20,944 nt of DNA, from positions 1-20,944 of the forward strand of contig JBFFXF010000117.1 of the NCBI GenBank assembly GCA_041569895.1, read 5' to 3'. Numbering within the stretch: the first letter of the stretch is position 1; the number at the start of each line of letters is the position of its first letter. Source of the DNA: JBFFXF01 sp041569895 (GTDB taxonomy: Bacteria > Planctomycetota > UBA8108 > JACQVS01). The position numbers and the translations under genes were made by a program. Shown here in pieces: positions 1-8,354 of this stretch. Below the pieces are notes generated by a model. It was not told where the DNA came from. It saw only the letters and a list, made by a program, of their open reading frames with translations, and did not search any database.

Positions 1-63
1 CGCGCGCACCAGATCGACTTCATGGAGCGATCGGCGGCGTGGTTCGAGAAGTACGTCAAGTGA
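1..63 (+). CDS. C-terminal fragment of an unidentified protein (possibly alpha/beta hydrolase, prolyl-oligopeptidase type)
   Basis: An open frame enters from the left edge and stops at TGA 61-63. It supplies 20 residues ending ERSAAWFEKYVK. An amphipathic tail of this kind (aromatic residues, then Lys-Tyr-x-Lys) is common at the end of S9 peptidase or dienelactone-hydrolase type alpha/beta hydrolases, but 20 residues cannot prove a family. The gene start and any catalytic residues lie outside the window. It converges on the glycosyltransferase that ends at 275, and a repeat-filled gap separates them. Confidence 0.35.
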   Translation, partial: RAHQIDFMERSAAWFEKYVK

Positions 64-76
64 GGCTCGACTCCAT

Positions 77-256
77 TCGGAGTCGGACCGGAGTCGGAAT
101 CGGTCATCGGAATCGGACATCGGAATCGGAATCGGTATCGGTCATCGGACTCCGCAACCAGAGCCTTCGAGGACGGGAACGGGCACGGGAACGGGTACGG
201 GTACGGGTTCGTTTTTGCAACGTTGGGGTCGGAGTCTGTATCGGTCTCCGTATCGG
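77..256. repeat. Composite period-6 repeat tract A (TCGGNN then GGGNNC)
   Basis: This fills most of the gap between the converging gene ends at 63 and 275. Positions 77-153 are a degenerate TCGGNN array on the + strand, and 100-116 is the 17-mer tcggtcatcggaatcgg that recurs in two other gaps. Positions 168-211 change to a GAGGAC/GGGNNC array with six GGG runs spaced by 3 nt, which is a canonical G-quadruplex pattern on the + strand. Positions 227-256 return to looser TCGG units. No stop-free protein here looks real; the short ORFs through it are repeat translations. Confidence 0.85.
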
Positions 257-274
257 CTGTCGAGGCCGCCCCGC

Positions 275-1465
275 TCACCCGAGCTCGGTCGGCGAATCGT
301 CGATGGTCCTCCCGCGCCATCGCACGCCGCCGCGGACGAGTCGGAAGTAGAGCGCCCTCGCTATGCACGCCGTCACCGCCAGCGCGCCGAGCGGGAAGGC
401 CGCCAGCTTCAACCGGTCGACGGCGAACATGCGCTGCGCCGGGAGTAGCCCGAGGTATTGCGACACGTACGCGCCCGCGCCCGCCGCCGCCACCAGCCCG
501 TCGCCGAGGGCGACGCCCGCCACGGTCGCCGCGACCGGCGTGCAGAGGACGCCGAGCGACACGAGGATCATCGGCACCCCGAGCCAGAATCGCCGGTCGA
601 GGTCCGCGAGCACGTTCTTGGTCATGCCCCAGAACGCGTCCCGATTGCCCTTGAAGAGCCGCACCTCGAGGAGGTCGAGCGCGAGCAGGAAGCGCGTGCG
701 GTAGCCGGATCGCTTGACGCGGCGCGCCAGGTCGACGTCGTCGAGCATGCTCTGCCTCACCGACTCGAGCGCCTGGCACTCCTCGAGGACGGAGCGGCGG
801 GTCAGCATGAACGCTCCCGCGGCCAGCGCGTCGGGAGACGACGGGTCGTTCAGGCGGTGCGACATCAGCTTCAGCATGCCGGCGACGTAGGCCGGCACGA
901 TGGCGTTCTCGATCACCGACACGCAGTGGATCAGCGGGAAGAGGCCGAGAAAATCGAGCCGCTCCTTCCGCACCAGGGAGAGCGCCGTCCGGAAGCAGCG
1001 CGGACGGTGGACGACGTCCGCGTCGGTGAAGAGCACCAGACCATCGCGCGCGCGCTCGAGCCCGGCCCGCATGGCGTTCGTCTTCCCGAACCAGCCCGGC
1101 TCGAGCGGGGGGTCGCGGACGACGACCACGCGCTCGTCCGCCGCGGCGATCTCGTCGATGATCTCCCCGGTGCGATCCGTCGAGTGATCGTCGACGACGA
1201 TGACGCGCAGGTCGACACCGTCCTGGGCCAGCACCGAGCGCAGCGCGTCGCCGATGTCGTGCTCCTCGTTGCGAGCGGGGATCACCACGTCGAGCGCGTC
1301 GAGCGGCGCGCCATCATCCGAGCTTCCGTCATCGTCGGCCGGCGCAAGCGACTCGAGAATCCCGAGGGCCACGTGGAAGCGCCACGCGATGAGAGTGGAG
1401 AGCAGCGCGAGTCCGAGGCAGGTGATGGCGAGCCAGATCATTCTGCGCAATCTGCGGACGGTCAC
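275..1465 (-). CDS. Family 2 glycosyltransferase, membrane-anchored (HpnB/CrtQ-like)
   Basis: A processive-type GT-A glycosyltransferase expected at the cytoplasmic face of the inner membrane, moving a sugar from a nucleotide-sugar to a lipid or glycan acceptor. With the GTG start the protein is 396 aa. An N-terminal helix (about 9-32) anchors it. VVIPARNEE (about 60-68) opens the nucleotide-binding fold, FTDADVVH carries the DxD metal motif (about 148-150), and DDVDLARRVK with a later GNRDAFWG resembles the catalytic Asp and QxxRW region. Two or three hydrophobic helices close the protein. The order resembles hopanoid-associated HpnB and carotenoid CrtQ enzymes, but the acceptor cannot be read from sequence. 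GTG at 1465 overlaps the oxidoreductase stop as GTGA, which suggests translational coupling. ATG at 1441 (388 aa) is an alternative start. Confidence 0.85.
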   Translation of the reverse strand: MTVRRLRRMIWLAITCLGLALLSTLIAWRFHVALGILESLAPADDDGSSDDGAPLDALDVVIPARNEEHDIGDALRSVLAQDGVDLRVIVVDDHSTDRTGEIIDEIAAADERVVVVRDPPLEPGWFGKTNAMRAGLERARDGLVLFTDADVVHRPRCFRTALSLVRKERLDFLGLFPLIHCVSVIENAIVPAYVAGMLKLMSHRLNDPSSPDALAAGAFMLTRRSVLEECQALESVRQSMLDDVDLARRVKRSGYRTRFLLALDLLEVRLFKGNRDAFWGMTKNVLADLDRRFWLGVPMILVSLGVLCTPVAATVAGVALGDGLVAAAGAGAYVSQYLGLLPAQRMFAVDRLKLAAFPLGALAVTACIARALYFRLVRGGVRWRGRTIDDSPTELG

Positions 1466-2550
1466 CCGAGCCACAGGTCCACTGGCTTCTTCACCTTCTT
1501 GCGAAACGGCAGCTCGACGCGCGCTCCGGTGCGGGCGGATTCGTACGCGGCGTAGATGATCTCGAGCACCGCCCGGCCGTCCTCGCCCGTCACCAGTGGC
1601 GTGCGGTCCTCGCGGGCGCACTCGATGAAGTGGCGCAGCTCCTCGGGGTAGCCCTGGTTGAACGCCTCCTCGAACATCGTGAACGTCCAGCCGGTCGTCG
1701 CGCCCGCCTTCTCGGCGGCGTAGCCGTAGCCGGTCTTGCTGTAGGTCAGCGCCGAGCTGCCCATGAAGAGGTCGGCGTAGGAGACGCCGCCGGTGCCGTA
1801 GACCTCGATGCGATCCTCCATGCCTCCGTGGCGCGCCCAGCTGTCCTCGGCGATGCCGATGACGCCGCCGTCGAATTCGATCACGGCGACGACGTTGTCC
1901 TCGCCGCGCGTGCGCTTGCGGTGAAGCACCGTCGACATCGTCGCGAAGACGTTCCTGGCGGGACGCCCTCCGAGCATCCAACGGAACCAGCCGACCGCGT
2001 GGCACCCCATGTCCATCATCACGCCGCCTCCCGAGAGGTCGACGTCCCAGAACCAGTCGCTGTGCGGGCCGTCGTGCCGCTCGCACTGCTTGAGCAGGTA
2101 GATGTCCCCGATGGCGCCCTCCTCGATCAGGCGCCGCACCCGCTCGTACTTCGGCGCGAAGCAGAGCTGCTCGGCGTACATAAGCTTCACCCCGGCATCG
2201 CGACAGGCGGCGATCATGCGATCCGCCTCCTCGAGCGTGACGCAGAGGGGCTTCTCGACGATCACGTGCCGGCCGGCGGCGGCGGCCTTGACGGTGAGCT
2301 CGGCGTGCAGGAAGTTCGGCAGACAGATGTCGACGACGTCGCAGTCGACCTCGGCGAGGAGCGTGTCGACGTCGTCATGGACGGACGCGATGCCGTACTT
2401 CTTCGCCAGCGCCTGAGCGCTCTCGCGCGTGCGCGAGCAGACGGCCACGACCTCGGCGTCGTGGACGAAGCGCGCGTACGACTCCATGTGGATCTCCGCC
2501 ACGAACCCGGCGCCGAGAAGCGCCACCCGGGTTTTCGAGGATTTCGGCAT
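1462..2550 (-). CDS. Gfo/Idh/MocA family NAD(P)-dependent oxidoreductase
   Basis: A 362-aa cytoplasmic dehydrogenase of the sugar/inositol oxidoreductase family. The N-terminus has a Rossmann dinucleotide site, GAGFVAEIHMESY (about 13-25). EKPLCVTLEEA is the family's EKP motif, whose Lys acts in catalysis. GGGVMMDMGCHAVGW holds the conserved Gly-rich strand and catalytic His of the C-terminal alpha/beta domain. Substrate is unknown; sugars or sugar nucleotides are usual. ATG 2550 is chosen because AAGGGG lies 9 nt upstream and because the frame further upstream is only translated tandem repeat. That frame stays open for another 80 codons, so automated calls may wrongly extend the protein. It is the first gene of a pair with the glycosyltransferase, consistent with making and transferring a modified sugar (inference). 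Confidence 0.9.
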   Translation of the reverse strand: MPKSSKTRVALLGAGFVAEIHMESYARFVHDAEVVAVCSRTRESAQALAKKYGIASVHDDVDTLLAEVDCDVVDICLPNFLHAELTVKAAAAGRHVIVEKPLCVTLEEADRMIAACRDAGVKLMYAEQLCFAPKYERVRRLIEEGAIGDIYLLKQCERHDGPHSDWFWDVDLSGGGVMMDMGCHAVGWFRWMLGGRPARNVFATMSTVLHRKRTRGEDNVVAVIEFDGGVIGIAEDSWARHGGMEDRIEVYGTGGVSYADLFMGSSALTYSKTGYGYAAEKAGATTGWTFTMFEEAFNQGYPEELRHFIECAREDRTPLVTGEDGRAVLEIIYAAYESARTGARVELPFRKKVKKPVDLWLG

Positions 2551-2572
2551 TGCGCGATTCCCCTTGGTTCTC

Positions 2573-2620
2573 GTTCCCGTTCCCGTTCCCGTTCCCGTTC
2601 CCGTTCCCGTTCCCGTTCCC
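2573..2620. repeat. Perfect GTTCCC x8 tandem array (GGGAAC on minus strand)
   Basis: Eight exact copies of a 6-bp unit begin 22 bp upstream of the oxidoreductase start codon. On the minus strand this reads GGGAAC, so it places eight GGG runs with 3-nt spacers in the 5' leader of that gene, a strong G-quadruplex motif in any transcript starting upstream. It is the only perfect tract in the window; the others are degenerate. Confidence 0.95.
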
Positions 2621-2673
2621 GAGAGCCCTCGTCTTCGTTCGCACTCTCGACTTCGGGGCCGATCTCGTGGAGT

Positions 2674-2776
2674 GCGAGTCCGAGTCCGATGTCCGACACC
2701 GATACCGATACCGATTCCGATTCCGACTCCGACTCCGACTCCGATGCCGACACCGACACCGAGGACCGATTCCGAT
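2674..2776. repeat. Degenerate CCGANN hexamer array (TCGGNN on minus strand)
   Basis: About 16 consecutive CCGANN units in which the last two bases drift gradually along the array (ccgata, ccgatt, ccgact, ccgatg, ccgaca). It is the reverse complement of the TCGGNN arrays at 77-153 and 11835-11900. No stop codon interrupts it in several frames, so it produces spurious dipeptide ORFs (for example Asp-Ser/Asp-Thr or Arg-Tyr/Arg-Phe). Confidence 0.9.
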
Positions 2777-2896
2777 GCGCGCGGTTGCATGCGGCTTTGG
2801 CGGCGGCGTCGCTCGGGGAATTGTACCCGGCGCGCGGTCGAGTCAAGGGTGCCCTTGCTGTACTTGTTCAGGTGCGCATCTCCGACCTCTGCCGTC

Positions 2897-2972
2897 TGAT
2901 CTCTGGTCTCTGGTCTCTGTCCGGCCTCGGCCGCCTCCCCTGCGCGAATGATCGAGGACGAGGACGAGGACG
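2897..2972. repeat. TCTCTGG and GAGGAC repeat modules
   Basis: Positions 2897-2920 hold three copies of a GTCTCTG unit, and 2951-2972 hold three copies of GAGGAC. Both modules recur at 11800-11834 and 11905-11928. The rest of 2551-3082, the gap between two divergent gene starts, is unique sequence. I see only a weak -10-like TACACT at 3028-3033 with no convincing -35, so the promoters here are unassigned. Confidence 0.75.
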
Positions 2973-3082
2973 AAGGAGTGTCGAAGGGCTTTCCGGAAAT
3001 CCGTTAGGATGTCCCTGCGGCGTGGCGTACACTGCACCTCGTCCTTCCAACTCCCGAGCTGATCTGGAGGTGCGCGATCGTC

Positions 3083-5266
3083 ATGCTCAGGAGCGTGCCG
3101 GGCGTTCCCGCGCGGTACGGATGCGCCTTCACTCTCGCGCTCGCGTGGTCGGTCGCGTCCGTCGCGGCTGCTGCCGAGATCCGGGTCCCGGAGGATCACG
3201 GGACGATCCAGGAGGCGGTCGATGCCGCCGCCGATGGGGACACCGTCCTCGTTGCTCCGCGCGTCTACACGATCCGCACGCCGATCGATTTCAACCGGTT
3301 CCATGACCCGCGCGATCCGGCGAGTCCGCCGCTGAAGAACATCACGCTGCGGTCGACCGCCGGGCCGGAAGCGACGATCATCCGCGTGCAGTCGCCGCTC
3401 GATCCGTTTCGGGCGAGCGTGATGATCTTCGACAAGGGCGAGAGCCGGGAGACCGTTGTCGAGGGGTTCACGCTGAGCGGCGGTCGCGGCACGGCGTGGG
3501 GCCCCAACCCCTGGCAGTTCGGCGGCGCCGGGGTGGTGTGCGACTCGTCCTCGCCGACGTTCATACGCTGCGCCATCGTCGAGAACTCCGTGCGCGAGGA
3601 GTTCGCGCGTGGCGGCGGCATCGTCTGCTGGCAGTCGTCGCCGAGGTTCCTGGATTGCACGGTGTCGAGGAACTTCGCCCAGTTCGGCGGCGGGGCGGTG
3701 TTCTCGTCCGGTCCGGGGACCGAGCCGGAGTTCCGCGAGTGTCGCTTCGACCTCAACTTCGCCGGCAGCCGGGGCGGCGCGCTGCTCTTCGAGGCCCCGT
3801 CGCAGCCGACGGTGACGGACTGTGTCATATCGCGCAACCAGTCGAACGTCGAGGCCGGCGGCGTGCTGTGCGCGATGCAGACCGTGGTGCGGAACTCGAG
3901 CATCGTCGCCAACGAATCGCCCTTCGGCAGCGGGTTGATCCTCCTCGGCGCGTCGAGGCTCGAGGGATCGAACGTGTCGGACAACAACTCCGAGGGCGTG
4001 GTGGTCGGCGAGGCGTCGACCGTCACCATCGAGGGCAGCACCATCAGCGGCAACCGCAACGGCGGCGTCCTGTGCTTCGCGGAGGGGCGCGTCGATCTGG
4101 TCGGCTGCACCATCAGCGGCAACAGGGCGGAGCGCGGCGGCGGTCTCCTGCTCGACAACTGCGCCGCCACGGTGACCGACTGCGAGATCCGCGGAAACTT
4201 CGCGTCCGACTCCGGCGGGGGCATCTACCTGAGCGCCACCTCGCCCGACATCGACCGCTGCACCATCGCGGAGAACGCCTGCGAGGCGAACGGCGCCGGA
4301 CTCGTGTGTGAGAGATCGTCGCCGCTGATCACGCGCACGGTTTTCGAGGGGAACAGCTCCGGCGAGCTGGTCGACGCCGAACCGCTCTTCAGCTGGGGAG
4401 GAGGCGGCGTCTTCACGGGCACGGGATCGTCCCCGATCTTCCTGCGCTGCACGTTCACCGGCAACGTGGCGCGTTTCGGCGGCGGGCTCACCTTCGTGGC
4501 CGAGTCGAGCGGCACGCTCGAGAACTGCCTGATCGCCGGGAACTTCGCCCGCTTCGAGGGCGGCGGCGTCTTCATCTTCGCGACCACGGCCGTGTCGCTC
4601 GTCCATTGCACCGTCGCGGGCAACGGCGCGGAGACCAACGGCGGCATCTCCTGCGCGTTTTCGAATCCGCAGGTGATGAGCTCGATCGTGTGGGGCAACC
4701 TGCCGAACACCACGTGCGGCGAGATCGGCACCAGCCTCAGCCGCTTCGATCCGCAGTTCGTCGAGCCCGGGGATTACGACTTCGAGGCCTTCGAGACGGT
4801 CCCCGCCGGTCTGGTCAGCGTGCGCATGCCGAGGTTCGTGCTGGAGCAGCCCGATTATCGCCTGCAGCGGAGCTCGCCGGCGGTCGATGCCGCCCTGCCC
4901 TCGCTGGCGCCCCCCGAGGACCTCGACGGCCGCGCGCGTCCGTGCGGAGCCGCGCCCGACCTCGGCGCGTACGAACTCTGCGGACCGAGGCCGAATCGCT
5001 TCATCCGCGGCAACACCGACGCCGACGACCGCACGACGCTCGGCGACGCGATCGTCGTCCTCAACCTGCTCTTCCTCGGCGGCGCGCAGCCGCCATGTCT
5101 CAAGAGCGCGGATGTCGACGACAACGGCATCGTCAACCTGACCGACCCGGTGGCGCTTCTCGAGCACCTCTTCCTCGGCGGCGCCCCGCCACGGGCCCCC
5201 TTTCCGGAGTGCGGGGAGGACCTCACGGATGACGTGCTGCCGTGTCGGGAGTCGATGTGTGAGTGA
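3083..5266 (+). CDS. Secreted right-handed parallel beta-helix protein with C-terminal dockerin-like domain
   Basis: 727 aa. The N-terminus is an export signal, with a hydrophobic stretch about 13-32 and likely cleavage after VAAAA. From about 40 to 560, repeated units of the form GGGhxh...SPxhxxCxhxxN (for example GCTISGNRAERGGGLLL) predict a pectate-lyase/NosD-like right-handed beta-helix, a fold used for polysaccharide binding or cleavage and for adhesion. No catalytic triad can be assigned. Residues about 637-727 contain two EF-hand-like segments (GNTDADDRTTLGDA and ADVDDNGIVNLTDP), each followed by an LFLGG motif, then a Cys-containing tail: a dockerin-like module. GGAGG 12 nt upstream supports ATG 3083. 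Role inferred as a cell-surface or secreted glycan-related protein; no cohesin partner lies in the window. Confidence 0.85.
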   Translation: MLRSVPGVPARYGCAFTLALAWSVASVAAAAEIRVPEDHGTIQEAVDAAADGDTVLVAPRVYTIRTPIDFNRFHDPRDPASPPLKNITLRSTAGPEATIIRVQSPLDPFRASVMIFDKGESRETVVEGFTLSGGRGTAWGPNPWQFGGAGVVCDSSSPTFIRCAIVENSVREEFARGGGIVCWQSSPRFLDCTVSRNFAQFGGGAVFSSGPGTEPEFRECRFDLNFAGSRGGALLFEAPSQPTVTDCVISRNQSNVEAGGVLCAMQTVVRNSSIVANESPFGSGLILLGASRLEGSNVSDNNSEGVVVGEASTVTIEGSTISGNRNGGVLCFAEGRVDLVGCTISGNRAERGGGLLLDNCAATVTDCEIRGNFASDSGGGIYLSATSPDIDRCTIAENACEANGAGLVCERSSPLITRTVFEGNSSGELVDAEPLFSWGGGGVFTGTGSSPIFLRCTFTGNVARFGGGLTFVAESSGTLENCLIAGNFARFEGGGVFIFATTAVSLVHCTVAGNGAETNGGISCAFSNPQVMSSIVWGNLPNTTCGEIGTSLSRFDPQFVEPGDYDFEAFETVPAGLVSVRMPRFVLEQPDYRLQRSSPAVDAALPSLAPPEDLDGRARPCGAAPDLGAYELCGPRPNRFIRGNTDADDRTTLGDAIVVLNLLFLGGAQPPCLKSADVDDNGIVNLTDPVALLEHLFLGGAPPRAPFPECGEDLTDDVLPCRESMCE

Positions 5267-5305
5267 CATGGCGCAGATCTTGATGATCGGCCACCGCGGC
5301 CTGCC

Positions 5306-5541
5306 CTCGTGCTCGTGCTCGTCCTCGTCCTCGTCCTCGGGCCGATTCCGATACCGATTCCGATGACCGATTCCGAGGTCCGAGATCAGCGATTCGGCGC
5401 CGGGGGCGCATTCCTCATCTGCGTAATCTGCTCAATCTGCGCAATCTGCGTTCCCGTTCTTTCACGGGGAGTCGAGCTGACTTTCGGGCACGGGCACGGG
5501 CACGGGCACGGGCACGGGAACGGGCACGGGATCGGGGACGG
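5306..5541. repeat. Composite repeat tract C (CTCGTN / CCGATN / AATCTGCG / CGGGCA)
   Basis: This lies between two genes in tandem. 5306-5339 is a CTCGTN array, 5342-5378 a CCGATN array containing the shared 17-mer on the minus strand at 5354-5370, 5417-5451 four copies of an AATCTGCG unit, and 5485-5532 eight CGGGNN units (mostly CGGGCA). Read on the minus strand, the module order from AATCTGCG onward matches tract D at 11741-11930. The CGGGCA part is a + strand G-quadruplex motif upstream of the next gene's likely promoter. Confidence 0.85.
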
Positions 5542-5568
5542 AAGGGCTTTGGGGGGCCGGAATAGTGC

Positions 5569-5597
5569 TTGGGAGGGTTTTCGACCTGGGATAGACT
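5569..5597 (+). promoter_or_regulatory. Possible sigma70-type promoter for the propeller/CxxCH gene
   Basis: TTGGGA (5569-5574) and TAGACT (5592-5597) each match four of six consensus bases and are separated by 17 bp. They lie just past the repeat tract and about 93 bp before the ATG at 5690. In GC-rich DNA such matches arise by chance, so this is tentative. Confidence 0.3.
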
Positions 5598-5689
5598 GAT
5601 CAGCACTCGAGAGTGCGAATGGAGTCGACTCGAACGAGCGTCCGGGGCACCGCGGCCGCGGTCGGGCGCAGACCGAGCGGAGAGCAGAC

Positions 5690-8311
5690 ATGAGAGCGAG
5701 AGCGATCGTCCGACCTGTCAAGACGCCGGTCCATGCGGCGGTCACGGCGCCGGCGTTATCGTTGCTCGTGACCATTCTGATTGGAGTAGGGGGACTGGCG
5801 CCGAACGAGGCCGGGGCGGCGGACGTGCCGATCGTCTTCGTCTCGCGTCACCTCGACTCCGTCGATCCTCCCGAGGACCGGGCGCGACTGACGGCCGTCG
5901 AGGTCGCCCGGACCGGGCGACTGCTGGTGCTCGAGCCCGACGACACCGTCCGGACCCTCGTCGACTCTTTCGCTCCAGGCGCTCCGGCGGACGCACCGAT
6001 CGACGTGCTCTCGCCCGATGTCTCCTGGGACGGCGGGCGCGTCGTCTTCTCCGGTTTTTCTCGCGCCGATCAGGCCTGGCGGATCTTCGAGATCAACAGC
6101 GATGGCACCGGGCTTCGCCAGGTGACGCGGAGCAACCGGCAGCTCGACGCCGCGCGGTACGGCGTGGCGGCCGCCGAGTTCGGGCAGTACGACGACCTCG
6201 ACCCGTGCTACCTCCCGGACGGACGGATCTGCTTCGTCTCGACGCGGTACCCCGGCTCGGTGCCCGAGGTGCGGTCGCGCGCGACCAACCTCTACGTCGT
6301 CAACGCGGACGGGTCCGGCGCGCACCGCATCACGTCCGAGCGCTTCGGCGGTGACGGCCCGGCGGTCGATCCGCAGACGGGCAAGATCGTCTTCTCGCGC
6401 TGGTGGCGCACGCCGGAGGTCTCCGAGGAGTCTCCCGCCGTGCAGAACCCGGACATCCCGCCGGGGACGCCGGAGACGCCGACGCCGATTCCGCCCGCGA
6501 TCCCGCCGATCCCGCCGGGCTCCCCGGGCTACGGGGGCCGTGTCGACGTGCCGCCGCCGCCGCCTCGCCAGGAGAACCTAGGCGAGAACCAGATCCCCGA
6601 GCCGAGCACCTTCGGCACCGACGTGATGACGGGGATCGAGCCATCGGAGTTCCCGGGAGTGAACTCGTGGTTCCTCGCGTCGATCAACCCGGACGGCACC
6701 GACCTGCAGATGTTCTCCGGCTTCCACCTCGACCGGCAGGCGACGCAGGCGTACATGCCGAGCTTCCACCGTGACGGCGAGGACGTCTTCGCGCTCTTTC
6801 TCACCGAGTCGCCGGTCTACGGGCTTCCGGGGCCGTTCGGGCTGCGCCGGTTCCAGCGCGGCATCACGTTCCCGACCGCGCTCGGCGGGCCGCAGACCTT
6901 CGACGCGCCGGTCGAGAGACAGTTCGTCTACTCGAGCGTCGCCGGCCTTCCGGACGGACTCGTCCTCGTGACCGGGTCGCGAGACGCCAAGAACCCCGGG
7001 GCCTTCGACGTCTTCGTCCAGCGGGACGACCGCCGGCCCACGCTCGTCTTCTCCGATCCGGACACCGCGGAGCTCGACGCCGTGCCGCTGGTCCCGCGCG
7101 CGAGACCGCCGGTGATCCGCGACCGCAACCTCACCGTGCTCCGCGACGACGCTCCCGCGAACCCGCAGCAGGCTCGCGAGGAGGGCGGTACGTTCACCTT
7201 CTTCGTCGAGAACATCTTCGCCAACGGCGGCGTCGATCTCGCCATCCCGAACGCGCCTCCCGTCGGTCAGAGTCTCGCCATCGAGTTCTTCATGGCGCCG
7301 CAGCGAAAGAGCTTCCCGCTGGCGGATTCTCCGATCCTTCTCCAGCGCGTGCCGATCCCGCCGTCGGGCCGCGTCGAGGTCGAGCTGCCGGCCGGCGTGC
7401 CGCTCTTCGAGGTGCTCCGCCGCGGCGACGGCACCATCCCGGTCGGTCGTGACGGCCAGATCTTCCACGTCGGCGGCCAGAACTACGGCCGCGCCGGCGA
7501 GGTCGCGAAGTGCGTGGGCTGCCACGTCGGGCACTCGCTGCTGCCCGTGAGCGCGATGCCCGCGCGCACCAACTTCGCTCCGAGCGCCCGCGTCACGGCG
7601 AGCTCGGTGAAGACCGTCAAGGGCAACGCCTTCCGTCCCGAGCTCCTGGTCGATCGTCGCACCGACTTCTTTCGCTCGGAGTGGGCGGCGGACGACAGGG
7701 ATCCGGAGCCGGGCGTGCGGTTCCAGTGGAACGTGCCGATCCGGGCGGACAGCGTCATCGTCTACTCCGCGAAGAGCGACCGGCTCGGCGCCGTCGGAGC
7801 GCGCACGCAGCGGATCAACGCGGTCGAGGTGCGCTCGTCGCTGCGGGGCTTCCCTGGCGAGACGGTCGTCCACGAGGGCACCATCGCGGCGACCGGCACG
7901 CGGATCCGGCTGGGCGGGCAGGAGATCGACGAGCTCCGGCTCCTGGTCACCGACTCGAGCGGCTCGTTCGAGGGCGGCCCCGGACCCGCGCTCGCGGAGG
8001 TGGAGGTCCTCGGCACCGCCGTCCCCACCGCGGCGCCGGAGTTCGCGTTCCTGCGCGGCGACTCGAACTGCGACGGCGATGCCAACCTGAGCGATGCGGT
8101 GACCATCCTCGACGGGCTCTTCCGCGGCGGCGACGCGTTCTGCTGCAAGTCCGCCTCGGACGTGAACAACGATCACACCATCAATCTCTCGGACCCGGTC
8201 TACCTCCTGAACACGCTGTTCCTCGGTGGACCGGATCCGGACTCGCCGTACCCCGACTGCGGCCGGGCGACGCACGGCGGGCTGCCGTGCGACGTCGAGG
8301 TCTGCCGGTAA
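5690..8311 (+). CDS. Secreted TolB-like propeller protein with CxxCH site, discoidin-like and dockerin-like domains
   Basis: 873 aa. An export signal spans about 18-43 (likely cleavage after GAGA). Residues about 45-560 contain repeated SPDVSWDG / NSDGTGLRQVT / NADGSGAHRIT units typical of TolB/WD40-like beta-propellers, interrupted by a proline-rich insert at about 255-295. CVGCH at 608-612 is a single c-type heme attachment motif. Residues about 632-775 look like a jelly-roll (F5/8 type C or discoidin-like) domain, and about 785-873 form a dockerin-like EF-hand pair (GDSNCDGDANLSDA, SDVNNDHTINLSDP) with a Cys-rich tail. Propeller plus CxxCH resembles the hydrazine synthase alpha-like proteins widespread in Planctomycetota; most of these have no known activity and this one should not be called a hydrazine synthase. 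GGAGAG upstream supports ATG 5690. Confidence 0.8.
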   Translation: MRARAIVRPVKTPVHAAVTAPALSLLVTILIGVGGLAPNEAGAADVPIVFVSRHLDSVDPPEDRARLTAVEVARTGRLLVLEPDDTVRTLVDSFAPGAPADAPIDVLSPDVSWDGGRVVFSGFSRADQAWRIFEINSDGTGLRQVTRSNRQLDAARYGVAAAEFGQYDDLDPCYLPDGRICFVSTRYPGSVPEVRSRATNLYVVNADGSGAHRITSERFGGDGPAVDPQTGKIVFSRWWRTPEVSEESPAVQNPDIPPGTPETPTPIPPAIPPIPPGSPGYGGRVDVPPPPPRQENLGENQIPEPSTFGTDVMTGIEPSEFPGVNSWFLASINPDGTDLQMFSGFHLDRQATQAYMPSFHRDGEDVFALFLTESPVYGLPGPFGLRRFQRGITFPTALGGPQTFDAPVERQFVYSSVAGLPDGLVLVTGSRDAKNPGAFDVFVQRDDRRPTLVFSDPDTAELDAVPLVPRARPPVIRDRNLTVLRDDAPANPQQAREEGGTFTFFVENIFANGGVDLAIPNAPPVGQSLAIEFFMAPQRKSFPLADSPILLQRVPIPPSGRVEVELPAGVPLFEVLRRGDGTIPVGRDGQIFHVGGQNYGRAGEVAKCVGCHVGHSLLPVSAMPARTNFAPSARVTASSVKTVKGNAFRPELLVDRRTDFFRSEWAADDRDPEPGVRFQWNVPIRADSVIVYSAKSDRLGAVGARTQRINAVEVRSSLRGFPGETVVHEGTIAATGTRIRLGGQEIDELRLLVTDSSGSFEGGPGPALAEVEVLGTAVPTAAPEFAFLRGDSNCDGDANLSDAVTILDGLFRGGDAFCCKSASDVNNDHTINLSDPVYLLNTLFLGGPDPDSPYPDCGRATHGGLPCDVEVCR

Positions 8312-8323
8312 CCGCCGGTCACG

Positions 8324-8345
8324 GGGAGAGCGGCGCCGCGCTCCC
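8324..8345. terminator. Possible bidirectional terminator between convergent genes
   Basis: In the 43-bp gap between two converging gene ends lies a 22-bp inverted repeat: GGGAG-A-GCGGC facing GCCGC-G-CTCCC, with a single mismatch. The hairpin would be very stable on either strand. No T-run follows on either side, so intrinsic termination is not certain. Confidence 0.4.
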
Positions 8346-8354
8346 GGCTCCCTG

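Noticed and set aside
77..256. CRISPR array
   Set aside because: The units are 6 bp and contiguous, with no unique spacers and no cas genes.
2551..2790. N-terminal 80-codon extension of the oxidoreductase with GTGTGT and GIGIGV runs
   Set aside because: It is translated tandem repeat. The Rossmann motif begins just after ATG 2550, which has its own ribosome site.
2843..5269. 808-codon open frame on the minus strand
   Set aside because: It is antisense to the beta-helix gene and its translation is low-complexity Arg/Ala/Asp. The + strand encodes a signal peptide and a repeated fold.
5690..8311. True hydrazine synthase alpha subunit (anammox)
   Set aside because: Only one CxxCH is present, there are no beta/gamma subunits nearby, and extra dockerin-like and discoidin-like domains are present. 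Propeller plus CxxCH proteins are common in non-anammox planctomycetes.
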